Assembly (NCBI RefSeq): GCF_000195295.1
Contig: NC_015388.1
Coordinates: 3,192,001 to 3,256,000, forward strand
Source: Desulfobacca acetoxidans DSM 11109
GTDB lineage: Bacteria; Desulfobacterota; Desulfobaccia; Desulfobaccales; Desulfobaccaceae
Direction of reading: 5' to 3'
Length of the DNA: 64,000 bases
Shown: piece after piece, positions 41,588 to 51,385 of the stretch
Numbering within the stretch: the stretch's first letter is position 1
Layout: the number at the start of each line of letters is the position of its first letter
The notes under the pieces: model-generated
The model's database searches: none
What the model saw: the letters and a program-made list of their open reading frames with translations, nothing else
What the model was told of the DNA's origin: nothing
Translations under genes and position numbers: made by a program

Positions 41588-41806
41588 ACTAAGCCGGTCT
41601 TTCTCGAAAATATGACCTCTTCTGCGGAGGCCAGGAAAAATTACACCTGGCCGCCCAGATTTATTTATTTTGTGCGCACTATGTGCGGTAGTGGCACACA
41701 CGCCATCAACTTCTTAAAACCTGGACGAACCGACCGATAAGGGTGGAAAATTGTCTATCGGCAGTCAAAAACCGGAAACGAAAAACTGATCAGATCTCCT
41801 TCCCCG

Positions 41807-44740
41807 ATGGCGGCAAACAACAACCCCAAGCTTGCGGCATTTATTGCTGAACTGCGCTCCTCTCCCGAAGTTTCGCCGCTTATCAGCCATTATCATCATT
41901 TAACCGCCCAAGCAGCCAGGTATGGAGAACCGCCGGTCAATCTCTCGCCTCAGCTCCGGTCGGCATTAGCCGCCCAGGGAATCGAACAGCTCTATCACCA
42001 TCAGAGTGTGGCCCTGGACCGGTTGCGGATCGGCAAACATATCCTGGTAGCCACCCCCACTGCCAGCGGCAAGACGTTGATCTACAATCTTCCGGTAGTG
42101 GCAACGCTGTTACAAAAACCGAACAGTTGCGCCCTTTATCTTTTTCCTCTGAAGGCCCTGGAGCAGGACCAGCTTAAGACCCTGGAGGAATTTAAGGCCG
42201 CTCTTCCGGCCCCAGCCTTTACGGCCGCCATTTATGACGGCGATACCCCGCCGGAAGTTCGGAAGCAACTGCGTCTGAACCCTCCGCAAATCTTGATCAG
42301 CAACCCCGATATGCTGCACCTGGCGCTGCTGCCCTATCATGAATCCTGGCGGGGTTTCTTTTCTCGCCTGAAGTTTGTGATCATTGATGAAGTCCATACC
42401 TATAAGGGCATCTTAGGCAGCCACATGGCCCAAGTGCTCAGGCGGCTGGCTCGAATCTGCCGCTATTACGGCTCCAACCCGCAGTACATCCTGGCTTCCG
42501 CCACCATTGCCAACCCGGAAGAACTGGCAGTCAAACTCACCGGCCAGGAGGTGGAGGTAATCAGCGAATCCGGGGCGCCCTTGTCTGGGAGGCATTTTTT
42601 ATTTATCAATCCCGACAGCAGTTCCGCCGCCCTGGCCGCCCGGCTTTTTGTGCATTCCCTGCGACAGGGTCTGGCCACTATCTGTTTTACCCAGGCGCGG
42701 AAGATCACCGAACTCATGCATCTGTGGGCCTTGCGGCAGGCGCCCGATTTAAAAAAATTGATCAGTTCCTACCGGGCGGGATTTCTCCCGGAGGAGCGCC
42801 GCGAAATCGAACAACGTCTGGCTCATGGCAAGATGTTGGGCGTTATTTCCACCAGCGCTCTCGAGATGGGCATTGATATCGGCGGTCTGGACGTCTGTAT
42901 CCTGGTGGGCTACCCCGGCACTATGGTGACCGCCTGGCAACGCAGCGGTCGGGTAGGCCGCTGGGGACAGGACTCACTGGTGCTCCTGGTGGCCCAACCA
43001 GACGCCCTGGATCAGTATTTCATGGTACATCCGGCGGAATTTTTTTCCCGACATTTCGAGGCTGCGGTCCTAGATCCCCATAATCCATATGTGGTAAGGG
43101 CCCATCTCCCGTGCGCCGCCCAGGAGCTGCCACTTAAGCGGGCCACCGAAAGCGTTTTTGATCTGGCGGCCGCCGGGGAGCTGATTGCCACCCTGGAGCA
43201 GGAAAGACGGCTGCTGCGGGCCGCCGACGGCGAAGCCTGGTATGCCAGCGCCCGCTTTCCCCAGAAAGAGGTAAACATTCGGGGCATAGGCCAGAGCCTG
43301 GCGATCTTTAAGGTGGGGAGCCGACGCGCCATCGGCGCCATCGATGGCCATCGGGCTTTAACGGAGTGCCACCCGGGGGCGATCTACCTCCACAAAGCCA
43401 CTTCCTACCTGGTAGAGAAGCTTGATCTGGAACGGCGCAACGTTTGGGTGAAACCGGTGGAGCCGCAGTACTTCACCCGGATTCAGACTGAAAAGGAGAC
43501 GGAGATCCTGGAGGAATTCGGCAGCCGCTCCTCAGCCGCCTTTACCGTCCATCTAGGCCGCCTCAAGGTAACCCAAAGAATTCTGGCCTATGAAAAACGC
43601 CGCCTGGTGGGGCAAGAGTTGCTCGGCATCGTCCCCCTGGAGTTGCCGCCCCAGATTTTCGAGACCGTCGGCATGTGGCTGGAGATTTCCGACGTGATTA
43701 AGAACGCCGTCGCCGATGCCGGCCGGCATTTTATGGGGGGCATTCATGCCCTGGAACACGCCCTCATCAGTATGTTTCCGCTCTTTGCCCTGGCCGATCG
43801 CTATGACATCGGCGGCATCTCCCATCCCTTGCATGTTCAACTGGGAAAAGCGGCTGTGTTTATCTACGACGGCTATCCAGGAGGGGTCGGCCTGGCGGCC
43901 CGGGCCTATGAAATGGCTGAACCGCTCCTGGCCAAAACCCGGGAGATGATCGCTTCCTGCCAGTGTGAAGACGGCTGCCCCTCCTGCATCCACTCGCCTA
44001 AATGCGGTGCGGGCAACAAACCGCTGGACAAAGCTGCGGCTGTCCAGATAGCCGAACTGCTGTTAGGTTTACAATCAAGACCAGAAGGTCCGGAACCTCC
44101 ATCTGAAGAAATAGTCATACAACCCATGAGAGAATCCGGTGGCCCTAGCTGTTCCCTGCCCTGGGGAGCGGCACGCCGGATTGCCGTGTTGGACATTGAA
44201 ACCCAATTGTCGGCGGAGGAAGTGGGCGGCTGGTCCAGGTGCTCGCGGATGCGCCTGTCAGTAGCGGTGCTGGCTGATCTGTCGCAGGAAAGGTATGAAA
44301 TTTTCTATGAACCGCAGGTGGATAACCTCTGCCGACGTCTGCAGGAAGCAGAGCTGGTGGTAGGCTTTAACCTCAAACGCTTTGACTACCGGGTGCTGCA
44401 GCCATACACCGATATCGATCTCTTCGGCCTGCCGACTTTAGATATCTTCGAAGAGATGCAGACACTCCTAGGCCACAGATTATCCTTGGGACATTTGGCC
44501 GAAAAGACGTTAGGCGCCGCCAAATCCGGTGATGGCCTCCTGGCTCTGAAATTATTCAAAGAAGGGCGTCTGGAAGAACTTGTTGCCTACTGCCGCCGGG
44601 ATGTCGAACTGACCGCCCGCCTCTTCGAATTCGGGGCGCATCGCGGTTATCTGCTCTATCAGCATCGTCAGGGGGCTTTGGTGCAAGCACCGGTAAACTG
44701 GAGCGCCGACCGACTTTTCAATAAGCATGAAGCTCACTAA
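41807..44740 (+). CDS. mrfA: DEAD/H helicase (DUF1998) fused to DEDD exonuclease, MrfA-MrfB-like
   Basis: A 977-residue protein. Residues 60-400 form a superfamily 2 helicase: TPTASGKT at 83-90, DEVH at 194-197, later motifs STSALEMGIDIGGLD and QRSGRVGR. A DUF1998-type zinc site follows at about 719-735 (CQCEDGCPSCIHSPKC). Residues about 790-960 are a DEDD 3'-5' exonuclease fold: DIET, GFNLKRFDYRVL and YCRRDVELT. In Bacillus subtilis these two activities are separate proteins, MrfA (YprA) and MrfB (YprB), acting in mitomycin-C damage repair; here they are one chain. uvrC lies 31 bases downstream, which fits DNA repair. Confidence 0.9.
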   Translation: MAANNNPKLAAFIAELRSSPEVSPLISHYHHLTAQAARYGEPPVNLSPQLRSALAAQGIEQLYHHQSVALDRLRIGKHILVATPTASGKTLIYNLPVVATLLQKPNSCALYLFPLKALEQDQLKTLEEFKAALPAPAFTAAIYDGDTPPEVRKQLRLNPPQILISNPDMLHLALLPYHESWRGFFSRLKFVIIDEVHTYKGILGSHMAQVLRRLARICRYYGSNPQYILASATIANPEELAVKLTGQEVEVISESGAPLSGRHFLFINPDSSSAALAARLFVHSLRQGLATICFTQARKITELMHLWALRQAPDLKKLISSYRAGFLPEERREIEQRLAHGKMLGVISTSALEMGIDIGGLDVCILVGYPGTMVTAWQRSGRVGRWGQDSLVLLVAQPDALDQYFMVHPAEFFSRHFEAAVLDPHNPYVVRAHLPCAAQELPLKRATESVFDLAAAGELIATLEQERRLLRAADGEAWYASARFPQKEVNIRGIGQSLAIFKVGSRRAIGAIDGHRALTECHPGAIYLHKATSYLVEKLDLERRNVWVKPVEPQYFTRIQTEKETEILEEFGSRSSAAFTVHLGRLKVTQRILAYEKRRLVGQELLGIVPLELPPQIFETVGMWLEISDVIKNAVADAGRHFMGGIHALEHALISMFPLFALADRYDIGGISHPLHVQLGKAAVFIYDGYPGGVGLAARAYEMAEPLLAKTREMIASCQCEDGCPSCIHSPKCGAGNKPLDKAAAVQIAELLLGLQSRPEGPEPPSEEIVIQPMRESGGPSCSLPWGAARRIAVLDIETQLSAEEVGGWSRCSRMRLSVAVLADLSQERYEIFYEPQVDNLCRRLQEAELVVGFNLKRFDYRVLQPYTDIDLFGLPTLDIFEEMQTLLGHRLSLGHLAEKTLGAAKSGDGLLALKLFKEGRLEELVAYCRRDVELTARLFEFGAHRGYLLYQHRQGALVQAPVNWSADRLFNKHEAH

Positions 44741-44771
44741 CCTGGAAACTGGAAACTTTTTAAACTGAACC

Positions 44772-46724
44772 ATGCCCAATCACCATCCCCTGTGTCCAGC
44801 CTTGGCTGCAGCCTTACCGCATATACCTTCCGGTTGCGGCGTATATCTCTTTAAAGGCGCTCGGGAAGAGGTGCTCTATGTGGGCAAAGCCGTCAATCTG
44901 AAAAATCGCCTCCAGTCCTATCTGCGTGACCAACCGGGCCTTAAGACCGCCGCCTTGTTGGAGCATATCGTCCTGGTGGATTTTTTGGTAACGGCGACTG
45001 AGCGCGAGGCCCTTATCCTCGAGCGCAACCTGATCAAGCAGCACCGCCCCCGCTACAATATCAACCTGCGAGATGATAAAAATTTTCTCTGTCTACGTCT
45101 GGATATCAGAGAAGAGGTCCCAAGATTGCGGCTAGTGCGACGTTTTGCGCCGGATGGAGCCCGCTATTTCGGCCCCTATACCTCCAGCGCAGCGGTGCGC
45201 GAGCTGCTCAAATTTATGAAAAAGGTTTTTCGCCTGCGCAGTTGCAAGGATCGGGGTATTCCTAAACGGATCCGCCCCTGTCTGAACTACCAAATGGGGC
45301 AATGTCTGGCGCCATGCTGTGGCTTGGTCTCCCTGGCCGATTATCACCAGGCGGCCCAGGAAGCCTTGTTATTCCTCCAAGGCCAGGGCAGGAAACTGCG
45401 TCAGGAGCTGACGGTAAAAATGCATCAGGCGGCTGCAGAACTGCGCTACGAAGAGGCGGCCAGTCTCCGGGACCGGCTGGCACTGCTGGAGCGCACCCTG
45501 GCTCAACAGGTGGTACAAAATCCGAGTACGAAGGATCAAGACGTCCTCGGATTGGCTCGAGAAGAAGAAACCGTCATGGTAGTGGTTCTCCTTGTACGCC
45601 GCGGCATGGTCACCGGGAGCCTGCCCTATTTTTTCAAAAAAGTGCAGGAAGACGACGCCGATCTACTCGAGGCCTTTTTGAAACAATACTATAGTCCCGA
45701 CCGTTTCGTCCCGGACGAGGTCCTCTCTCCCCTGAATCTGGAAGATAAAGAGGTTCTAGAGGACCTCCTGAAAGAGCAAAAAGGCGCCAACGTCCGCCTG
45801 CTCTTCCCTCGGCAGGGTCCGCGGCGGCAGTTGCTGGACCTGGCTCAGGATAACGCCATGGCCGCCTTAAAACGGCAACTCAGCCTCGGCCCTCAGATTG
45901 ATCCGGCGGTGGAGTTACAGGAGCGCCTTAAGTTAGGGGCGCCACCACGAAGGCTGGCCTGTTTGGACATCTCACATCTGCAGGGCAGCCAACCGGTGGG
46001 AGCCATGGTAGTTTTCTGGGATAATCAACCGGACAAATCGGCCTATCGCCGCTTTCGCATCAGAGACGTTGTTGGCCAGGATGATCCGGCGATGCTGGCA
46101 GAGACCGTTCGCCGCCAATTTACCGCAGGCGATTCGGCCCTGCCGGACCTGCTGGTAATTGACGGCGGCCTGGGTCAGTTGTCGGTGGTGGGAAAGACCT
46201 TGGAGGATATCGGAATTGCCGATCGACTGCCGGTCATCGGCTTAGCGAAGGCTGGCATTCTGGCTGATGGACGAGCCGTGCGGGATCGGATCTATCTGCC
46301 GGGTCGGAAAAATCCATTATTTCTGCCACCCAATTCCCCGGCCTTGTTTCTACTCATGCGCCTGAGGGACGAAGCCCACCGTTTTGCCATCAGCTTCCAC
46401 CGTAAAAAGGCCCGGGAACAGGCCCTGCACTCGGTGCTGGACCAAATTCCGGGATTAGGCCCCAAACGCCGTCAACGCTTGATGCAACGTTTCCCTGACA
46501 TAGCCTCCCTGCACCGGGCTCCATTAGCGGAGCTGATCAATATGCCTAACCTGCCCCGATCAGTGGCCGAAGACCTGCACCGCCTCCTTAATAATGAGGG
46601 ACACGCAACTCCTGAGCCTCAATCTGCTCCTGAGTCAGGCCAAAACGGCGTAGGCGCTGCTGATAGTCCAGAAGCGCCTGGAGGAACTCCTCTTCTCGAA
46701 AGTCCGGCCAGAGAGTCTCAGTAA
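44772..46724 (+). CDS. uvrC: Excinuclease ABC subunit C
   Basis: Makes both incisions in nucleotide excision repair. 650 residues; GIY-YIG domain (GVYLFKGAREEVLYVGKAVNLKNRL), Cys-rich region, UVR motif (YEEAASLRDRLALLE), RNase H-like endonuclease domain (LDISHLQGSQPVGAMVVF, LLVIDGGLGQL) and C-terminal tandem HhH (IPGLGPKRRQRLMQRF). About 45 residues after the HhH are Pro/Glu/Ser/Gly-rich and are encoded antisense to the end of uppS. It follows the helicase-exonuclease gene by 31 bases. Confidence 0.96.
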   Translation: MPNHHPLCPALAAALPHIPSGCGVYLFKGAREEVLYVGKAVNLKNRLQSYLRDQPGLKTAALLEHIVLVDFLVTATEREALILERNLIKQHRPRYNINLRDDKNFLCLRLDIREEVPRLRLVRRFAPDGARYFGPYTSSAAVRELLKFMKKVFRLRSCKDRGIPKRIRPCLNYQMGQCLAPCCGLVSLADYHQAAQEALLFLQGQGRKLRQELTVKMHQAAAELRYEEAASLRDRLALLERTLAQQVVQNPSTKDQDVLGLAREEETVMVVVLLVRRGMVTGSLPYFFKKVQEDDADLLEAFLKQYYSPDRFVPDEVLSPLNLEDKEVLEDLLKEQKGANVRLLFPRQGPRRQLLDLAQDNAMAALKRQLSLGPQIDPAVELQERLKLGAPPRRLACLDISHLQGSQPVGAMVVFWDNQPDKSAYRRFRIRDVVGQDDPAMLAETVRRQFTAGDSALPDLLVIDGGLGQLSVVGKTLEDIGIADRLPVIGLAKAGILADGRAVRDRIYLPGRKNPLFLPPNSPALFLLMRLRDEAHRFAISFHRKKAREQALHSVLDQIPGLGPKRRQRLMQRFPDIASLHRAPLAELINMPNLPRSVAEDLHRLLNNEGHATPEPQSAPESGQNGVGAADSPEAPGGTPLLESPARESQ

Positions 46725-47358
46725 AATACAATTCGGTATAGGCAAGCTGCCAGAGGAGGAAATTGCTGATGCGATATTCTCCGCTGGTGCGGATCAGAAG
46801 ATCCGGATCGGGCATGTCGCCGGTATAAAGAGATCTGGCAAATACTTCGCCGTTAATATCTGCCGGCTGCATCTCGCCCCGCCGCACCTGCTCACTCAGC
46901 CGCCGGGCCGCCTGGACGATCTCGCTACGGGCGCCATAACTCAGGGCCAAGGTCAGCGTCATGGCCGGATGAATAGTGCTTTTGGCGGCGGTATCCAGCA
47001 GCGATCTAACCTTTGAAGGTAGTTGGGAGAGATCGCCGATAGCCCGAAAGGCGATATTCTGGGCGCGCAGCTCCGCCAGTTCCCGCTGCAGATAGTGAGT
47101 CAACAGATGCATTAAAGCCTGAACTTCCTTCGGCGGACGCTGCCAGTTTTCCTCTGAAAAGGCATAAAGAGTCAGATAGCCTAATCCTAGATTCCGGCTG
47201 ATCCGCACTATTTCCCGGACCGATTCGGCCCCCTCTTGATGGCCGCGCACACGACTAAAACCCCGTTTCTGAGCCCAACGGCCATTGCCATCCATAATAA
47301 TGGCGACATGGCGGGGAAGCCGCGCCTTATCCAACTGCTGGCGAAGCTGCGATATCAT
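46588..47358 (-). CDS. uppS: Isoprenyl (undecaprenyl) diphosphate synthase
   Basis: Makes the C55 lipid carrier for peptidoglycan and O-antigen synthesis. The ATG at 47358 gives 256 residues with HVAIIMDGNGRWAQKRG starting at residue 17, as usual; a GTG at 47406 is the longer option. Further motifs: RGHQEGAESVREIVR, LTLYAFSEENW, and the C-terminal DPDLLIRTSGEYRISNFLLWQLAYTE region. The last 137 bases overlap the end of convergent uvrC. It lies 240 bases after frr in the rpsB gene run. Confidence 0.96.
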   Translation of the reverse strand: MISQLRQQLDKARLPRHVAIIMDGNGRWAQKRGFSRVRGHQEGAESVREIVRISRNLGLGYLTLYAFSEENWQRPPKEVQALMHLLTHYLQRELAELRAQNIAFRAIGDLSQLPSKVRSLLDTAAKSTIHPAMTLTLALSYGARSEIVQAARRLSEQVRRGEMQPADINGEVFARSLYTGDMPDPDLLIRTSGEYRISNFLLWQLAYTELYFTETLWPDFREEEFLQALLDYQQRLRRFGLTQEQIEAQELRVPHY

Positions 47359-47578
47359 AGGAGAGTTTTCAGTTTCCGGTTTTTTGTCTTTAGTTTTAGA
47401 GAGCACTGACCAAAATGCGAAAATGATATTAACGGCAAGCAGGTTGCTCGATCTTTTTTATACTACTTGCAACTGATTGTCATTCTGTCAAAAGCGGCAG
47501 CAAACAATGAAATCGGTTTATCGCTCGCACCAAAAAGCATAAATCTCCAAATCCGGGTTCATGATGGCTTCCTCATGA

Positions 47579-47598
47579 CGCAGACCTGGAGGTCTGCG
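47579..47598. repeat. Perfect CGCAGACCT palindrome
   Basis: CGCAGACCT GG AGGTCTGCG, a 9-bp perfect hairpin between uppS and frr, with CTACC beside it. Similar hairpins recur in intergenic DNA of many bacteria. No T run, so it is not a standard terminator. Confidence 0.6.
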
Positions 47599-47614
47599 CT
47601 ACCGATCTATAACA

Positions 47615-48172
47615 TTAAAAAGACATAATCTCCTTTTCTTTTTCGGCGGCCAAGCCGTCGGCCTTCTTAATATAATCATCGGTAGCTTTTTGTACTTCTT
47701 CCTGGGCCTTGAAGACCTCGTCTTCAGAAATCTGCTTCTCTTTTTTGAGTTCTTTCAGCAGTTCGTTGGCCTCCCGACGGAGATTGCGCAGGGCCACTTT
47801 GCTTTCTTCGGTCATTTTTTTGGTGGTTTTCACCAACTCCTTCCGTCGCTCGGTGGTCAAGGGCGGGATCGGGATGCGAATGATCTTGCCGTCGTTGCTG
47901 GGCGTCAGGCCTAGATCAGATTTGAGCAACGCCTTTTCCAGATCGCTCATCAAGGAGGAGTCCCAGGGTTGGATGGTGAGCAGGCGGGGCTCCGGCGCCG
48001 CCAGCGAAGCTACCTGACTGATAGGCATGGTGGCGCCGTAGGCCTCCATTTTGATGCCTTCCAGGAGAGCCACGGAGGCTCTGCCAGTCCGTATACGGGA
48101 AAAATCCTGTCTTAACACCTCCAGGGCTCGGTCCATTTTTCTCTGCATTTCTTTGATTATTTCAGCTTTCAT
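47615..48172 (-). CDS. frr: Ribosome recycling factor
   Basis: Splits post-termination ribosomes with EF-G. 185 residues, the standard length; motifs [68 protein letters not shown] in outline (shown in parts), then a long charged helix, [17 protein letters not shown]. The ATG overlaps the pyrH stop by 11 bases and has GGGAG upstream. Confidence 0.97.
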   Translation of the reverse strand: MKAEIIKEMQRKMDRALEVLRQDFSRIRTGRASVALLEGIKMEAYGATMPISQVASLAAPEPRLLTIQPWDSSLMSDLEKALLKSDLGLTPSNDGKIIRIPIPPLTTERRKELVKTTKKMTEESKVALRNLRREANELLKELKKEKQISEDEVFKAQEEVQKATDDYIKKADGLAAEKEKEIMSF

Positions 48173-48899
48173 GAATGCTCCCTTCCACCACGGTACCGAT
48201 TTTCTCGCCCTGGACTAGTCGTTTCATATTCCCAGGCTCCATGAGCTTGAAGACAATAATGGGCAGATGCTGCTCCAGCGCCATGGTGACCGCCGTGGTG
48301 TCCATGACCTTAAGGCCGCGTTGGACGACGTCCAGATACTCCAGACGCTCATATTTTTCTGCCTCAGGATCCATTAAAGGATCACGGTCATATACTCCAT
48401 CCACTTTGGTGCCTTTGAGCAATGCCTGAGCGCCGATTTCGGTGGCCCGCAGGGCCGCAGCAGTATCAGTAGTAAAGAAGGGGTTGCCGGTGCCGGCCGC
48501 AAAGATGGCTACCCGCCCTTTCTCCATGTGCCGGATAGCCCGGCGGCGGATATAAGGTTCAGCTACCTGACGCATAGAAATAGCCGACATAACTCGAGCC
48601 GGCACCCCTTCTTTCTCTAAGGCGTCCTGCAAGGCCAGGGAGTTGATGACAGTGGCCAACATGCCCATATAATCGGCCTGGGCCCGATCCATCTCCTGGG
48701 CGCTGGCTGCTACCCCTCGGAAGATATTGCCGCCGCCGATGACCACGCCGATCTGAATCTGCAGTTCCCAGACATCCTTGATTTCCCGAGCCACGGCGCG
48801 CACGGTTTTCGGACAGAGACCGAACTTCTGCTCTCCAGCCATGGCCTCGCCACTCAGCTTCAGGAGGATGCGTTGATACTTTAGTGATCCCGATTCCAC
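48162..48899 (-). CDS. pyrH: UMP kinase
   Basis: Phosphorylates UMP to UDP. 245 residues, amino-acid kinase fold; [63 protein letters not shown] and [10 protein letters not shown] are all present. GTG start, 19 bases after tsf; overlaps frr at its end. Part of the conserved rpsB-tsf-pyrH-frr order. Confidence 0.97.
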   Translation of the reverse strand: MESGSLKYQRILLKLSGEAMAGEQKFGLCPKTVRAVAREIKDVWELQIQIGVVIGGGNIFRGVAASAQEMDRAQADYMGMLATVINSLALQDALEKEGVPARVMSAISMRQVAEPYIRRRAIRHMEKGRVAIFAAGTGNPFFTTDTAAALRATEIGAQALLKGTKVDGVYDRDPLMDPEAEKYERLEYLDVVQRGLKVMDTTAVTMALEQHLPIIVFKLMEPGNMKRLVQGEKIGTVVEGSIHES

Positions 48900-48918
48900 G
48901 TCCGATGCCCAGCCGTTT

Positions 48919-49515
48919 TTAAGCGGCTCCTAATTGATAGCGGATAAAACGCCGGATAATCACGTTTTCGCCGGTCTTGGCCCGCATTTCATTGAGATAA
49001 TCTTGTACTTGGATGTCCGGATTCTTCACATAGGGCTGTTCGAGCAGGCAGGTTTCGGAATAAAATTTATTGAGACGGCCTTCCACCATTTTTTCGAGGA
49101 TATTCTCCGGCTTGCCGGATTCCCGGGCCTGAGCCAGGAGAATGGCCTTCTCTTTTGCTATAACCTCCGCGTCAAGATCTTCCCGACCGATCGCCAAAGG
49201 ATTGGCAGCGGCAACCTGCATAGCCAGATTCTTGGCAAATTCATTGAATTCCGGAGTCTTGGCGACAAAGTCGGTCTCGCAGTTCACTTCCAACATCACC
49301 CCCAACTTGCCCCCGGTGTGGATATATGCCTGGACAACACCTTCACTGGCCACCCGATCTGCTCGCTTGCGAGCCACGGCCAGACCTTTTTCCCGCAGAT
49401 AGACGATGGCTTTTTCCAGATCGCCATTGGTCTCTTTCAACGCTTTTTTGCAATCCATCATACCGGCGTTGGTTTTGTCGCGCAGTTCCTTTACTTTTGC
49501 TGCAGATATTTCCAA
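48919..49515 (-). CDS. tsf: Translation elongation factor Ts
   Basis: Nucleotide exchange factor for EF-Tu. A TTG at 49515 is chosen as start: AGGAGG ends 8 bases upstream, and the protein then begins at the conserved [25 protein letters not shown] segment (shown in outline), giving 198 residues. The longer frame from 49563 adds an unsupported leader. [13 protein letters not shown], the core EF-Tu contact, is present. The protein is the short EF-Ts type, with a single coiled-coil region. Confidence 0.95.
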   Translation of the reverse strand: MEISAAKVKELRDKTNAGMMDCKKALKETNGDLEKAIVYLREKGLAVARKRADRVASEGVVQAYIHTGGKLGVMLEVNCETDFVAKTPEFNEFAKNLAMQVAAANPLAIGREDLDAEVIAKEKAILLAQARESGKPENILEKMVEGRLNKFYSETCLLEQPYVKNPDIQVQDYLNEMRAKTGENVIIRRFIRYQLGAA

Positions 49516-49598
49516 AACACTTTCCTCCTCTAATACTTCCAGGCCAGGCGCGGGTCTTTCCATAATCCCGATGCGACCCTTTAGCTTAATGCAACGCC

Positions 49599-50444
49599 CT
49601 AAGCCGTATATTCTTCCTCAGCAGACTCAGGTTCTTCGGCAGCAAGTTCACCTGGCAACTCCAACTCCTCGGCGGCAACCGCAACCGCCACCCGCTCCGG
49701 CTCTTCCTCGGCCGCCATTGCTGCCGCCTCTTTATCACTTTCGGCCTGCAGACGCTCGGCTCGTAGTTTTTGACCTTCAAGACAGGCATTGGCGATTCGG
49801 GAAGTGATCAAGCGGATAGCGCGGATGGCGTCGTCGTTGCCGGGAATGACATAGTCAATCTCTGTAGGATCACAGTTGCTGTCGACAATGGCAACCACCG
49901 GAATCTGCATTTTACGGGCTTCCTGAACGGCGATATTTTCTTTGTGAGGATCAACCACAAAAACAGCATCAGGCAACCCGTTCATATTTTTAATACCGCC
50001 CAGAGACTTATCCAACTTGGCGGCCTTTTTTTCCATGGTTAAGATTTCTTTCTTGGGAAATCGCTTAATGCTGCCATCTTCCTTCATCTGCTCGAAATTT
50101 TTGAGGCGGTCGATGGACTTTTTAATGGTCTGAAAGTTGGTGAGCATCCCACCCAACCAACGATGGTTGACGAAAAACATGCCGCAGCGGTTGGCCTCCT
50201 CAAAAATGGCGTCCTGCGCCTGTTTTTTAGTCCCGACAAACAACATCTTGCCGCCGCTGGCAACCCTTTCGGTAACGAAGTCAAAGGCAACTTTGAAGAG
50301 CTGGACGGTTTTTTGCAGGTCGATAATATAGATGCCGTTGCGCGCCCCGAAAATATAGGGCTTCATCTTGGGGTTCCAACGTCGGGTCTGATGCCCGAAA
50401 TGGACGCCCGCTTCCAATAATTCCTTCATAGTAACTGAAGACAT
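49599..50444 (-). CDS. rpsB: Ribosomal protein S2
   Basis: 30S subunit protein. The ATG at 50444 has AAAGGAG at the right distance and starts [19 protein letters not shown]; an in-frame start 22 codons upstream is not supported. 281 residues: the S2 core ends near residue 235 ([14 protein letters not shown]), followed by an acidic, Ala/Glu-rich tail of about 45 residues ([18 protein letters not shown]) that standard S2 lacks. First gene of rpsB-tsf-pyrH-frr-uppS. Confidence 0.96.
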   Translation of the reverse strand: MSSVTMKELLEAGVHFGHQTRRWNPKMKPYIFGARNGIYIIDLQKTVQLFKVAFDFVTERVASGGKMLFVGTKKQAQDAIFEEANRCGMFFVNHRWLGGMLTNFQTIKKSIDRLKNFEQMKEDGSIKRFPKKEILTMEKKAAKLDKSLGGIKNMNGLPDAVFVVDPHKENIAVQEARKMQIPVVAIVDSNCDPTEIDYVIPGNDDAIRAIRLITSRIANACLEGQKLRAERLQAESDKEAAAMAAEEEPERVAVAVAAEELELPGELAAEEPESAEEEYTA

Positions 50445-50634
50445 GCTAAACTCCTTTGCTAGTTTGTCCGCCGCCCCGGCTGCCACCGGAATCACCTGCC
50501 AGGCAAGCACTAGCCCGGCCTACCAGGACGTGAGTATTTAAACAAATATTTTTATCATACAATTAAGAATATTGGCAATAAAAAATTCTCTTCGGTCATT
50601 TAGGAGCATATTTATCGGAAACAGCCTCTGGTCC

Positions 50635-50662
50635 TTGACAATTGTGCCTGAACCGGCATAAT
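50635..50662 (+). promoter_or_regulatory. Possible sigma-70 promoter for the chagasin-like gene
   Basis: TTGACA at 50635-50640, 16-base spacer, CATAAT at 50657-50662. It would give a leader of about 225 bases, which contains small inverted repeats (GGTAAT...ATTACC, about 50752-50767). Confidence 0.45.
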
Positions 50663-50896
50663 TTGAGACAGTTGCAAAAAACCATGGAGCGGGAGGGGCA
50701 TGTCTGATAAGGGCCAGGTCACCCATGCCCCGACAGTCGGGAGATATTCACGGTAATTGCCATTACCCGCGGGTCACCCTTGAACAATGAAAATTATTGC
50801 TGGCCGGAGATTGGCTAACCGGGAATTGGTAGCTTGCAGAGAAAGTATCCACTGTCGAGTGGTCAGGTCAAAGAACGGCCTTTTGAGGTTAAATTT

Positions 50897-51346
50897 ATGG
50901 CGTCCAGTTTCTACGTCCTCATCATCATCATTACTATTCTATCTTGCTGGAGTTCATCGGTTCATGCCGACAAACCCAGGCCCCGTTTACTAGACGGCGA
51001 ACTTATTGAGGAAGGCCAACCATCCTCGGAACCGGAGGCGGCTAAATCACCCCAACCGACTCAGACAAGCCAGACGGTTATCCTGTTGAAAGAGTTCTGC
51101 GTCACCCTGCCATCCAACCCCTCGACCGGCTACGGTTGGAAAATTGCCTCTTATGATAAGGATTTTCTGCAATTGAAGAGCCATCGGTACCAGAAACCGG
51201 ACAAGGTTCTTCCAGGCGCTCCGGGGAGAGAGATGTTTGAGTTCCTACCCCTCAAAACCGGTTCTACCACTATCATCCTCCATTACCAGCGCCCCTTTGA
51301 AAAGCAGATCGCCCAGGAACTACACCACCGGATCATAATCCGCTAA
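50897..51346 (+). CDS. Chagasin-like (I42) protease inhibitor, exported
   Basis: A 149-residue protein with an N-terminal signal (hydrophobic 6-17, cleavage near VHA or a lipid-modified C17 in ILSC). After a Pro/Ser/Glu linker, the chagasin fold shows the three inhibitory loops: NPSTGYGW (74-81, family NPTTGY-x-W), GAPGREMFEF (loop 4, GxxGxxxF type) and YQRPFE (loop 6, normally RPW). Family members block papain-like cysteine proteases. Phe for Trp in the last loop is a mild change. The ATG at 50897 has GAGG upstream. No cysteine protease gene is nearby. Confidence 0.85.
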   Translation: MASSFYVLIIIITILSCWSSSVHADKPRPRLLDGELIEEGQPSSEPEAAKSPQPTQTSQTVILLKEFCVTLPSNPSTGYGWKIASYDKDFLQLKSHRYQKPDKVLPGAPGREMFEFLPLKTGSTTIILHYQRPFEKQIAQELHHRIIIR

Positions 51347-51385
51347 TAACGGCTGAGAGACCTGGAGATTCTCTTAAACAGGGTA

